A stretch of 11,622 nucleotides of DNA from an uncultured Chloroflexota bacterium (GTDB taxonomy: Bacteria; Chloroflexota; Anaerolineae; B4-G1; DUEL01), in assembly GCA_937138275.1 (NCBI GenBank), contig CAKZOY010000243.1, positions 1-11,622 on the forward strand, read 5' to 3'. The position numbers and the translations under genes were made by a program. The notes beneath the pieces are model-generated. The model saw nothing but the letters and a program-made list of their open reading frames with translations. It was not told where the DNA came from and ran no database searches. This document shows positions 1-7,131 of the stretch, piece after piece. Numbering within the stretch: the stretch's first letter is position 1; each line of letters starts with the position of its first letter.

Positions 1-13
1 CCCACTTCCGACT

Positions 14-454
14 TCACTTCCCCACTTCCATCCGCAGGACAACATGGCCGATCCCGATGAGGTCTCCGGCATCCACGATGGTGGGACGGGTCACCGGTTC
101 GTCGTTCAGGGTGGTGCCGTTCTTGCTGCCCAGGTCCTCCAGCCACCAGTGCCCCTCCCGCCAGACCAGCAGCGCGTGGTGGGCCGAGACGAAGGGGTCG
201 GGAAGCACCACGGTATTGGCGGGTGCCCGTCCCAGGGAGGTGACATCCTGAAGGGGAAAGACGGTGCCAGACTGGGGGCCCCGTTCCCCTGCCTCCACCA
301 CGACCAGTTGTCCCTCCCGACGGGGTAGTATCTCCCGGACGGCGCTCCGCTTCAGGTCGCGCCAGAGGAGGACGAACAAGGCCGCCAGGAAGGCGTAGAG
401 GGCCAGGGCCAGGATCAGGCGCAGGACGAGAAGGGGAATTTCACCAGTTCCCAT
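14..454 (-). CDS. Membrane-anchored FHA-domain protein (FhaB/FipA-like)
   Basis: A 146-residue protein with one hydrophobic segment near the N-terminus (about residues 8-30, rich in Leu and Ala), a short basic stretch (RDLKRSAVR, 32-40), then one forkhead-associated domain (about 50-144). FHA landmarks are visible: G75-R76, S90 with H92-H93, and K111-N112-G113-T114, the residues that normally contact phosphothreonine. The layout fits a cytoplasmic phosphopeptide reader tethered to the membrane, like actinobacterial FhaB/FipA, which works with PknB-type kinases and division proteins. I chose the ATG one base after the upstream fhaA stop (TGAGATG), which implies translational coupling. A longer frame running back inside fhaA exists, but it would put a non-FHA extension before the membrane segment. 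The partner kinase is not in the window. Family assignment is solid; the precise role is inferred. Confidence 0.85.
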   Translation of the reverse strand: MGTGEIPLLVLRLILALALYAFLAALFVLLWRDLKRSAVREILPRREGQLVVVEAGERGPQSGTVFPLQDVTSLGRAPANTVVLPDPFVSAHHALLVWREGHWWLEDLGSKNGTTLNDEPVTRPTIVDAGDLIGIGHVVLRMEVGK

Positions 455-455
455 C

Positions 456-1244
456 TCACGTTTCCGGGGGTGGAAGGGGATGGCCTTCCGTTGCAGAGGA
501 ATTCTTGTCGGGCAAATTGGAGACGGTAGGGTCTTCGCCGTAGATGACTTCAAATCCCGCCAGCGAGATAACGTCGCCGGAACGAAGGACACATTCCTGG
601 ACGGGATAGCCGTTCACCATCGTCCCCCCGGAACTGCCAAGGTCGTAGAGGACATAGCGGCCGTAGCGGCGGCGGAGTTGGGCATGATGGCGGGAGACGC
701 GCGGATGCTCTATGATGATGTCGTTATCCAGTGCCCGCCCGATGTTTACCGTGGGCTCGGTCAACCGGACATGCCGTTGTCCGCCAATGATGAGGAAGCA
801 GTTGGCCGGAGGCGTTTCGGAAGGGGACGAGATGTCCGTCATCTGGCGGGTGATGCTCTCGTCGGCCTCCGTCCTGGGTTCCTGGAACGCCTGCACGCGC
901 ACGGTGTGAGGAGGCAGGTCGGGGATAGGGTTCAGAGTAATCAGGGGACGGCCGGGAAGGACCAATCCCGCCTGGCGGGCCAATTCTTCTATATAGCGGA
1001 CCAGTTCTTCCTCCGGCGACGGGTGGCGCTCCCGCAGCGCGACCAGGTCCTGGGGGTGGAGGTCAATCCGGTAGCGAGTAGGGGCCAGCAGGGAGCCGTC
1101 GGGCGCCTGGACCTGCGCGTCTTCCATCGCCCGGGCTACCTGGGTGGCGACTGCCAGGGGGTGGATCGGGCCAGCAAACAGCCGGGCGAATGTCCCCTCT
1201 ATCAGCTGTTCCGCCAGGGCCTCAAAGCGTGCGATGCGGTTCAT
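456..1244 (-). CDS. FhaA-like protein: DUF3662 (FhaA N-terminal) domain plus FHA domain
   Basis: A 262-residue soluble protein. Residues 1-125 match the FhaA N-terminal domain (DUF3662): an opening RFEALAEQLIEG helix, HPLAVATQVARAMED, and TRYRIDLHPQDLVAL. A linker rich in Ser, Pro and Thr (about 125-148) leads to an FHA domain (about 149-237) with G169-R170, S184-R185-H186-H187 and a VNG turn at 210-212. The usual Asn of the S-T-N-G-T motif is Gly here (SSGGT, 204-208), so one conserved phosphopeptide contact is altered. In actinobacteria FhaA is linked to PknB signalling and peptidoglycan precursor export; a similar role here is inference. It forms a two-gene unit with the downstream membrane FHA gene. 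The ATG has no Shine-Dalgarno sequence and follows a TATAAT box by only 8 nt, suggesting a leaderless transcript. The C-terminal tail (238-262) is Pro/Ser rich and looks disordered. Confidence 0.9.
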   Translation of the reverse strand: MNRIARFEALAEQLIEGTFARLFAGPIHPLAVATQVARAMEDAQVQAPDGSLLAPTRYRIDLHPQDLVALRERHPSPEEELVRYIEELARQAGLVLPGRPLITLNPIPDLPPHTVRVQAFQEPRTEADESITRQMTDISSPSETPPANCFLIIGGQRHVRLTEPTVNIGRALDNDIIIEHPRVSRHHAQLRRRYGRYVLYDLGSSGGTMVNGYPVQECVLRSGDVISLAGFEVIYGEDPTVSNLPDKNSSATEGHPLPPPET

Positions 1245-1252
1245 CAGTGAAA

Positions 1253-1280
1253 ATTATAGCGCAAACGGAGGAGAAAGCAA
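1253..1280 (-). promoter_or_regulatory. Promoter of the fhaA-fhaB unit, probably leaderless
   Basis: On the minus strand a perfect TATAAT -10 box (1253-1258) follows a TTGCTT -35-like box (1275-1280) at 16 bp spacing. Only TTTCACTG separates the -10 box from the fhaA ATG, so a start at the usual distance would fall 0-2 nt before the ATG. The operon terminator lies just upstream, so the FHA genes need their own promoter. The -10 match is strong and the -35 match moderate. Confidence 0.65.
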
Positions 1281-1334
1281 GCGGGTTGTACTGGGTTTGT
1301 GCGGCAAATCCCTTTCGGGGAGTAGCATGGTCGC

Positions 1335-1382
1335 GAAAAAAGAGGGGTTCGCAGGGGCGGTAGAGATGCCCCCACAAACCCC
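1335..1382 (-). terminator. Rho-independent terminator of the ilv-leu operon
   Basis: In the minus-strand RNA, 15-nt arms (1368-1382 and 1344-1358) pair at every position: 12 Watson-Crick pairs and three G-U wobbles. The loop is 9 nt, and the stem is followed by CUCUUUUUUCG. It lies about 85 nt past the leuDB stop and before the fhaA promoter, so it should separate the two transcription units. On the plus strand the three wobbles become mismatches and there is no U-tract, so it is directional. Confidence 0.8.
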
Positions 1383-1466
1383 CACACTCCACCCCTTTCC
1401 CGCTCAGGGCGAATTGCTGTGCACGCTCACTGATCTTCTTCACTCCCCCAGAGCAGGGCAGAGCAG

Positions 1467-3083
1467 TTACATAGACCGTAGGGCATCCACGATCCGATCG
1501 CCCATCTGCCGGGTGCTCACCGTCGGCGAACCGGGTGGGGCAATGTCGGGGGTGCGGTAACCAGCCTCCAGAACGGTGGCAACGGCTATTTCCACCGCTC
1601 GCGCTTCCTCCTCCAGGTGAAGGGAGTGGCGCAAAAGCATAGCGACACTGAGAATAGCGGCCAGAGGATTGGCGATGGAACGACCAGCGATGTCCGGCGC
1701 AGAGCCATGTACTGGCTCGTACAGGCCCCGACTGTCCTCCCCCAGCGATGCCGACGGCAGCATACCCATAGAACCCGATAGTACCGAAGCCTCGTCGCTC
1801 AGGATATCGCCGAAGAGATTCTCGGTCAGGATTACATCAAAGTCGCGGGGACGCCGGATCAGGTGCATAGATGCGGCATCTACCAGGAGGTGCTCTAACT
1901 CCACATCGGGGTATTCTCGCGTGACTTCCGTGACCACGGAGCGCCAGAGGCGCGAACAGGCCAGTACGTTCGCTTTGTCCACCGACGAGACTTTACGCCG
2001 ACGCTTCCGCGCCAGTTGAAAAGCTACATGGGCGATCCGTTCCACTTCCGCGCGCGTGTACACCATCGTATCCACGGCCTGCTCCGTCCCTTCTACCCTG
2101 GGTTGGCCGAAGTAGATGCCACCGGTGAGTTCCCGGACGATGATGAAGTCCACCCCGTCTACCCGGTCCGGGCGCACAGGAGAGGCATCCGCCAGCGCGG
2201 GATGCACCCACACCGGGCGAAGATTAGCAAACAGGCCCAGTTCTTTTCGCAGTCCCAGAATGGCCTGTTCGGGGCGCACCGGGGATCGGGGATCATCGTA
2301 GCGGGGATCTCCTACGGCACCGAAGAGGATGGCATGGGCACTTTTGCACAAGGCCAGCGTTTCTGCGGGGAGAGGGTGACCTGTAGCAGCCATCGCGGCA
2401 CCTCCCACCAGCCCGTACTCCAGCACAAACTGGTGGCCGAAACGTTCCGAAACGGCCTGCAGCACCTTTTCCGCCTCGGCGATGACCTCAGAGCCGATGC
2501 CATCTCCTGGAAGGACGGCGATGCGATAGGCGGCGGAGGGCCTGGCCTGCGCCGGAGATGAGGAGCGGGCGGACTCTCTCTGAGGCCCCGCCCCTGCCAG
2601 AACTTGCCGGGTATAGGCGATCAGCCCGCCAGCGTTAAGGATTTGCAGCATAAAGGGTGGATAGGGTTCGGCCTGATAGACCCGACCGGTTATGAGGTTA
2701 CGGATTCGTCCCGCTTCCAGGTCAATCTCCAGTTGATGGCCCATCTCCGTTTCCTCTACGGCCGCGGGACATTCTAAGATAGGGAGTCCGATGTTGATGG
2801 CATTACGGTAGAAGATGCGGGCGAAACTGCGCGCCACCACACAACTGACCCCGGCCCCTTTGATCGCCAGCGGCGCGTGCTCTCGCGAAGAGCCACAGCC
2901 AAAATTCTCGCCGGCGACGATGATGTCTCCCTTCTGCACCGCTGAGGCAAAGTGGGGATCAATGTCCTCCATGCAGTGCCGGGCTAACTCCTCCGGTGTG
3001 GAGAGGTTCAGATAGCGGGCCGGGATGATGACATCGGTGTCAATGTGGTCGCCGTATTTCCAGACGGTGCCTTTGATGATCAT
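1467..3083 (-). CDS. leuDB: Fused LeuD-LeuB: isopropylmalate isomerase small subunit and 3-isopropylmalate dehydrogenase
   Basis: A 538-residue open frame holds two complete enzymes of leucine synthesis. Residues 1-165 are a short-type LeuD swivel domain: KYGDHIDTDVIIPARYL at 9-25, and GCGSSREHAP at 62-71, the hallmark of the small isomerase subunit. Residues 166-185 form a linker rich in Ser, Ala and Pro. Residues 186-538 are a full-length LeuB: LPGDGIG (191-197), an R-x-x-x-L-x-L-F-A-N-L-R-P block (279-290), RELTGGIYFG (317-326), catalytic VDKANV (368-373), metal-binding aspartates at D402, D426 and D430, and EPVHGSAPDIAG (456-467). LeuD with separate LeuC makes 3-isopropylmalate, which LeuB oxidises to 2-isopropyl-3-oxosuccinate with NAD+, so the fusion joins consecutive steps. 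No in-frame ATG, GTG or TTG with a ribosome site is visible in the linker, so separate LeuB translation is unlikely. The ATG is preceded by AAGGGG and matches the usual LeuD start (MIIKG). All key residues are present; nothing suggests a broken gene. Confidence 0.93.
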   Translation of the reverse strand: MIIKGTVWKYGDHIDTDVIIPARYLNLSTPEELARHCMEDIDPHFASAVQKGDIIVAGENFGCGSSREHAPLAIKGAGVSCVVARSFARIFYRNAINIGLPILECPAAVEETEMGHQLEIDLEAGRIRNLITGRVYQAEPYPPFMLQILNAGGLIAYTRQVLAGAGPQRESARSSSPAQARPSAAYRIAVLPGDGIGSEVIAEAEKVLQAVSERFGHQFVLEYGLVGGAAMAATGHPLPAETLALCKSAHAILFGAVGDPRYDDPRSPVRPEQAILGLRKELGLFANLRPVWVHPALADASPVRPDRVDGVDFIIVRELTGGIYFGQPRVEGTEQAVDTMVYTRAEVERIAHVAFQLARKRRRKVSSVDKANVLACSRLWRSVVTEVTREYPDVELEHLLVDAASMHLIRRPRDFDVILTENLFGDILSDEASVLSGSMGMLPSASLGEDSRGLYEPVHGSAPDIAGRSIANPLAAILSVAMLLRHSLHLEEEARAVEIAVATVLEAGYRTPDIAPPGSPTVSTRQMGDRIVDALRSM

Positions 3084-3142
3084 CGTTACCCCTTATACCA
3101 GTTACGTTTGGATGTAGCAGATTCGCAGGTCCGGTTTATCCA

Positions 3143-3204
3143 ATCTCTCATCCCCTGCTCTCCCATATGCGTCAACTTAACAGCGGGGTGAGCGGTCGTG
3201 CCGC
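3143..3204. repeat. Dispersed repeat, copy A, between leuC and leuDB
   Basis: The 142-bp leuC-leuDB gap, the only sizeable one inside the operon, holds an 18-bp block CCATATGCGTCAACTTAA (3163-3180) found exactly again at 11446-11463. Similarity extends outward: ATCTCTCATCCC against ATCTTCATCCC on one side, and on the other a small palindrome (GCGG, T, CGT, GCCGC at 3192-3204) matching 12 of 14 bases of its counterpart. Copy A has about 10 extra bases between block and palindrome. It looks like a short non-autonomous or degenerate interspersed repeat. No transposase is present. Confidence 0.7.
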
Positions 3205-3225
3205 GTAAGGGCAGGTTGGGGGGCG

Positions 3226-4485
3226 CTACAGGTGATCCGGGTGGATGATCTGCCCCGCGACCGCTGCGGCAGCAGCCACGGCCGGCCCGGCAAGGTATAC
3301 CTGGCTTTCCGGGTGGCCCATCCGCCCGCGAAAATTGCGGTTGGTCGTACTCACCGCCCGCTCTCCCGCAGCCAGCACCCCCATATGCCCGCCCAGACAT
3401 GGGCCGCAGGTTGGCGTGCTCACCGCTGCGCCGGCCGTCAGGAATACCTCTATCAACCCCTCCCGCAGAGAGTCCAGGTAGACCTGCTGACTGCCTGGGA
3501 TGATGATGCAGCGCACCGCTGGATGCACCCGGCGTCCGCGCAGGATTTCAGCAGCCACGCGCAGGTCTTCCAGTCGGCCGTTGGTGCAGGAGCCGATCAC
3601 CACCTGGTCAACGGGCACCTCGCCCGCCTGGCTCACCGGGCGAATATTGCTGGGCAGGTGGGGAAAAGCAACCTGGGGTTCCAGATCGCTGACATCTATC
3701 TGGATGATCTGGGCGTAATTCGCATCGCGATCCGGCGGGTAGACACGGTAGGGCCGACGGGCGCGCCCCTCCACATACGCGCGGGTGGTTTCATCTACGG
3801 CGAAAAGCCCTGCCTTCGCGCCCGCTTCTATGGCCATATTCGCCATAGTGAACCGCCCGTCCATAGAGAGCGCATCAATGGTTGGTCCGGCGAATTCTAT
3901 CGCCTTGTAGTTGGCACCGTTCACCCCGATCTGCCCAATCGTGTACAGGATCAGGTCCTTCCCGCCGACCCAGGGCCGCAATGTGCCGTGGTAGACGATG
4001 CGGATGGTTTCGGGGACGCGCATCCAGATCCGTCCGGTCGCCATCGCCACAGCGATATCGGTACTGCCCATCCCGGTAGCGAAGGCCCCCAGCGCGCCGT
4101 AGGTACAGGTGTGCGAATCGGCGCCCACCACCACGTCTCCCGGCACAACCAGCCCCTGCTCCGGCAGCAGAACGTGCTCAATGCCCATGCGGCCCACATC
4201 AAAATAGTGAGCCAATCCCTGGGCGCGCGCGAATTGCCGCATCTGCACGCATTGCTCGGCGGAGAGGATATCCTTGTTAGGGACAAAGTGGTCGGCGACC
4301 AGCACCACCCGATCGGGATCAAAGACCCGCGTCACTCCTAACTTCTCAAACTCCCGGATGGCGATCGGTGCGGTGATGTCGTTGGCCAGGACGATGTCTA
4401 CATCTACCTCAACAAACTGGCCCGGATGTACCTGGTCCAGCCCGGCATGGGCAGCCAGAATCTTCTCCGCCAGCGTCATGCCCAT
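3226..4485 (-). CDS. leuC: 3-Isopropylmalate dehydratase large subunit (LeuC, type 2)
   Basis: LeuC is the catalytic [4Fe-4S] subunit that, with LeuD, interconverts 2- and 3-isopropylmalate in the cytoplasm. The 419-residue length is that of the shorter LeuC class seen in archaea, Thermotoga and many Chloroflexi and Clostridia, not the ~466-residue enterobacterial form. Visible motifs are MGMTLAEKILA at the start, GADSHTCTYGALGAFATGMGS (121-141), the cluster cysteines C300 (GSCTNGR) and C360/C363 (TCGPCLGGHMG), and NRNFRGRMG (382-390). The start overlaps the end of leuA by 10 nt; AGAGG sits 7 nt ahead of the first ATG. A second ATG two codons on is possible. Its LeuD partner is encoded downstream as the N-terminal half of the LeuD-LeuB fusion, so the isomerase should physically contain LeuB. 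Confidence 0.96.
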   Translation of the reverse strand: MGMTLAEKILAAHAGLDQVHPGQFVEVDVDIVLANDITAPIAIREFEKLGVTRVFDPDRVVLVADHFVPNKDILSAEQCVQMRQFARAQGLAHYFDVGRMGIEHVLLPEQGLVVPGDVVVGADSHTCTYGALGAFATGMGSTDIAVAMATGRIWMRVPETIRIVYHGTLRPWVGGKDLILYTIGQIGVNGANYKAIEFAGPTIDALSMDGRFTMANMAIEAGAKAGLFAVDETTRAYVEGRARRPYRVYPPDRDANYAQIIQIDVSDLEPQVAFPHLPSNIRPVSQAGEVPVDQVVIGSCTNGRLEDLRVAAEILRGRRVHPAVRCIIIPGSQQVYLDSLREGLIEVFLTAGAAVSTPTCGPCLGGHMGVLAAGERAVSTTNRNFRGRMGHPESQVYLAGPAVAAAAAVAGQIIHPDHL

Positions 4486-6107
4486 GGGGAAAGCCTCTTC
4501 TCCGGGAGACGAAGGCGCGGCGAGGCGACGCTTTCTGCCATTTGCTTCTTGCGGGCCTCTGCTTCCCGCCGGGCCGCGATCAACCGATTCAGGGCAAACA
4601 TGTAGGCCTTGGCGCTGGCGACCACGATGTCCGTATCGGAGCCCCAGCCGCTGAAAATATGCCGCTCCACCCCGTTTTCTACAACCGGCTCCTTCGCCTG
4701 GATGCGGATGGTCACTCGCCCTACGGCGTCTATCCCCCCGGTCACTGCCTGGATGGAAAATTCTATCAGTTCGTTGGGCTCGCCGACAATCCGGTTGATG
4801 GCCCGATAAATGGCGTCCACCGGACCGGTCCCATGGGCAGCATCGCAGTAGACCTGCCCCTCCGGCCCGCGAATGCGCACGGTGGCTGTGGGGATGCTGT
4901 GATCGCCGCAGGTGACCTGGACATGCTCCAGGTGGTAGGTCTCTTCAAAGAACATCTGGACCTCATCGGCGATGATCGCTTCCAGGTCGCGGGTGTCCAC
5001 CGTCTTCTTCCGGTCGGCGATGACTAAGAAACGGTTGTACACTTTCTCAAACTGTTCATCGTCCAGGGTGTAGCCCAGTTCGGTCAGCCGGTGGCGCAGG
5101 CCGTGACGGCCCGAACGGGCCGAGAGGACGATCTCCGAATCGGGCACCCCTACATCGCGGGGGTTGATGATCTCGTAGGTGGAGCGTTCCTTCAATACGC
5201 CGTCCTGGTGGATGCCGGAGGAATGGGCGAAAGCGTTTACCCCCACGATGGCCTTGTTAGGTTGCACCGGAATACCGGTCAACTGGCTGACCAACCGGCT
5301 GACCGGGTAGATGCGCCGGGTGTTGATACCAGTCTCCAGGCCAAAGAGGTCCTGGCGAGTGCGGAGGGCCATGACCACCTCTTCTAAGGAGCAGTTGCCG
5401 GCCCGCTCACCGATGCCGTTGATGGTGACCTCCGCCTGCCGGGCGCCGTTGCGGATGCCAGCCAGCGTGTTGGCCGTAGCCAGCCCCAGGTCATTGTGAC
5501 AGTGGACGGAGACAATCGCGCGGTGGATATTTCGCACGTTCTCAAAGATGCCCCGAATGAGGGCACCGAACTCGTCCGGCGTGGTGTAGCCGGTGGTATC
5601 GGGGATGTTGACCACCGTCGCCCCGGCGTCAATGACCGCTTCCAGCACCCGGTAGAGGTATTCCGGGTCGGCCCGGCCGGCATCTTCGGCATAGTATTGC
5701 ACATCCTCCACAAACCTCCGGGCGTATTTGACGGCCTCCACCCCCCATTCCAGCGCCTCTTCGCGGGTGATCTGCAGTTTGTGCCGGATATGGATGTCCG
5801 ACACGCCCAGCCCGGTGTGGATGCGCGGGTGGGCGGCATCCCGCAGCGCTTCGGCGGCGACCTCAATGTCCCGCGGGTTGGCCCGCGTCAGGCCGCAGAT
5901 GATACACCCCCGAATCTCCCGCGCGATGCGCTGGACGGCCTGGAAGTCGCCCGGCGAAGAGACGGGAAAGCCGGCCTCAATAATGTCTACGCCCAGTTCC
6001 TCCAGCGCGTGGGCGATCTCCACCTTTTCGTGCACATTGAGCGCCGCCCCAGGGGATTGCTCCCCATCCCGCAATGTCGTGTCAAAGATGAATACTCGCT
6101 CTGCCAT
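4476..6107 (-). CDS. leuA: 2-Isopropylmalate synthase
   Basis: LeuA condenses 2-oxoisovalerate with acetyl-CoA, the committed step of leucine synthesis. The 543-residue protein begins with the TIM-barrel signature DTTLRDGEQSPG (9-20). Metal ligands are in HCHNDLGLA (202-210), with GIGERAGNCSLEEV (231-244) and HSSGIHQDG (295-303) following. Residues about 395-505 form the LeuA C-terminal regulatory domain, which in the family binds leucine for feedback inhibition (SGWGSDTDIVVASAKAY at 486-502). A basic, Pro-containing tail (515-543) runs past the usual family end and overlaps the start of leuC. The start is supported by a perfect AGGAGG that overlaps the ilvC stop codon, 7 nt before the ATG. 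Citramalate synthase and homocitrate synthase are alternatives within the superfamily, but the leuC and leuDB neighbours and the motifs favour LeuA. Confidence 0.95.
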   Translation of the reverse strand: MAERVFIFDTTLRDGEQSPGAALNVHEKVEIAHALEELGVDIIEAGFPVSSPGDFQAVQRIAREIRGCIICGLTRANPRDIEVAAEALRDAAHPRIHTGLGVSDIHIRHKLQITREEALEWGVEAVKYARRFVEDVQYYAEDAGRADPEYLYRVLEAVIDAGATVVNIPDTTGYTTPDEFGALIRGIFENVRNIHRAIVSVHCHNDLGLATANTLAGIRNGARQAEVTINGIGERAGNCSLEEVVMALRTRQDLFGLETGINTRRIYPVSRLVSQLTGIPVQPNKAIVGVNAFAHSSGIHQDGVLKERSTYEIINPRDVGVPDSEIVLSARSGRHGLRHRLTELGYTLDDEQFEKVYNRFLVIADRKKTVDTRDLEAIIADEVQMFFEETYHLEHVQVTCGDHSIPTATVRIRGPEGQVYCDAAHGTGPVDAIYRAINRIVGEPNELIEFSIQAVTGGIDAVGRVTIRIQAKEPVVENGVERHIFSGWGSDTDIVVASAKAYMFALNRLIAARREAEARKKQMAESVASPRLRLPEKRLSPWA

Positions 6108-6118
6108 CGTTAGACCTC

Positions 6119-7114
6119 CTATTTGGGATTCAGCCAGGGCATCATTGCCCGTAGTTCTCGTCCTACCTTCTCAATGAGATGCTCGCGCTCGCGCTGGCGC
6201 ATTGTGTTGAAGAAGGGTCGTCCGGCCTGGTTCTCCAGAATCCAGTTGCGCGCGTAGGTACCGTCCTGGATTTCAGCCAGCATGCGGCGCATCTCCGCCC
6301 GGGTCTGCTCGGTGATAATGCGCGGGCCTCCGGTATAATCGCCATGCTCGGCGGTATCACTGACGGAGTAGCGCATGTATGTCAGGCCGCCTTGCTGGAT
6401 CAGGTCTACGATCAATTTCAGTTCGTGCAGGCACTCAAAATAGGCGATCTCCGGCTGATACCCCGCTTCCACCAGCGTCTCAAAGCCAGCCTTGATCAGC
6501 GCCGAGACGCCACCACAAAGCACTGCCTGTTCCCCGAAGAGGTCCGTCTCCGTCTCCTCGGCGAAGGTCGTTTCAATGACTCCGGCCCGGGTGCAACCGA
6601 TCCCCTTGGCATATGCCAGGGCGATTTCTTTCGCATGTCCGGTGGCGTCCTGATGGACGGCAAGCAGGGCCGGCACTCCCGCTCCTTCCCAGTAGAGTTC
6701 GCGCAGCCGGTGCCCCGGCGACTTGGGAGCGACCATGCTCACGTCCACGTCGGGGGGCGGTACAATCTGGTAGAAGCGGATGTTGAAGCCGTGGGCGAAC
6801 ATCAGCGTATCGCCGGACTTGAGCCCAGGGGCAATCGCCTCGCGGTAGAGGGCCGGCTGGGCGGGGTCGGGCACGAGGATGGTGATGATGTCGGCCCAGG
6901 CCGCCGCCTCGGCAACGGGCTTGACGGTCAGCCCATCCTTCTCGGCAGCAGCCCAGGAAGCGCTCCCCGGGCGCAGGCCCACCACCACCTGGCAGTTGCT
7001 GTCCTTCAAGTTGAGGGCATGGGCATGGCCCTGGCTGCCGTACCCAATGACGGCGATTTTTTTGTCCTTCAGAAGTTCCAGATCGGCGTCCTTGTCGTAG
7101 TAGATGGTTGCCAT
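6119..7114 (-). CDS. ilvC: Ketol-acid reductoisomerase, class I
   Basis: IlvC isomerises and reduces acetolactate or acetohydroxybutyrate to the dihydroxyacids of the valine and isoleucine pathways. The 331-residue length matches short class I enzymes. The N-terminal Rossmann domain has GYGSQGHAHALNL (24-36), and the loop GLRPGSASW (46-54) has the Arg and Ser residues usual for NADPH preference. Catalytic features are AHGF (H108), VAPKSPGH (K131), the Mg ligands D191 and E195 (ETDLFGEQAVLCGG), E227 and E231 (FECLHELKLIVD), and S252. The C-terminal all-alpha domain holds a single knot repeat as in other class I enzymes. It lies 17 bp after ilvN, and AAGGAGG sits 8 nt before the ATG. The residue after K131 is Ser; that position varies in the family. 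Confidence 0.97.
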   Translation of the reverse strand: MATIYYDKDADLELLKDKKIAVIGYGSQGHAHALNLKDSNCQVVVGLRPGSASWAAAEKDGLTVKPVAEAAAWADIITILVPDPAQPALYREAIAPGLKSGDTLMFAHGFNIRFYQIVPPPDVDVSMVAPKSPGHRLRELYWEGAGVPALLAVHQDATGHAKEIALAYAKGIGCTRAGVIETTFAEETETDLFGEQAVLCGGVSALIKAGFETLVEAGYQPEIAYFECLHELKLIVDLIQQGGLTYMRYSVSDTAEHGDYTGGPRIITEQTRAEMRRMLAEIQDGTYARNWILENQAGRPFFNTMRQREREHLIEKVGRELRAMMPWLNPK

Positions 7115-7131
7115 GATGCGTTCCTCCTTGT

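Noticed and set aside
14..592. Longer 192-codon version of the membrane FHA gene starting inside fhaA
   Set aside because: The extra 46 residues come from an alternate frame of the fhaA FHA domain and would bury the membrane anchor. The ATG at 454 sits one base after the fhaA stop and gives a normal FhaB-like layout.
1222..1443. A 73-codon minus-strand frame between leuDB and fhaA
   Set aside because: It runs through the operon terminator and the fhaA promoter and into fhaA, has no family resemblance, and its composition follows the hairpin arms.
3092..3100. TGGTATAAG just before leuDB, an extended -10-like sequence
   Set aside because: No -35 match exists at the right distance, and the same bases supply the AAGGGG ribosome site. 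An internal promoter is possible but not supported.
3232..4341. Long plus-strand frame of 369 codons opposite leuC (similar ones lie opposite ilvB, ilvC and ilvD)
   Set aside because: These are antisense shadows typical of GC-rich genes. The products are rich in His, Arg and Gly with no domain pattern, and the minus-strand genes explain every base.
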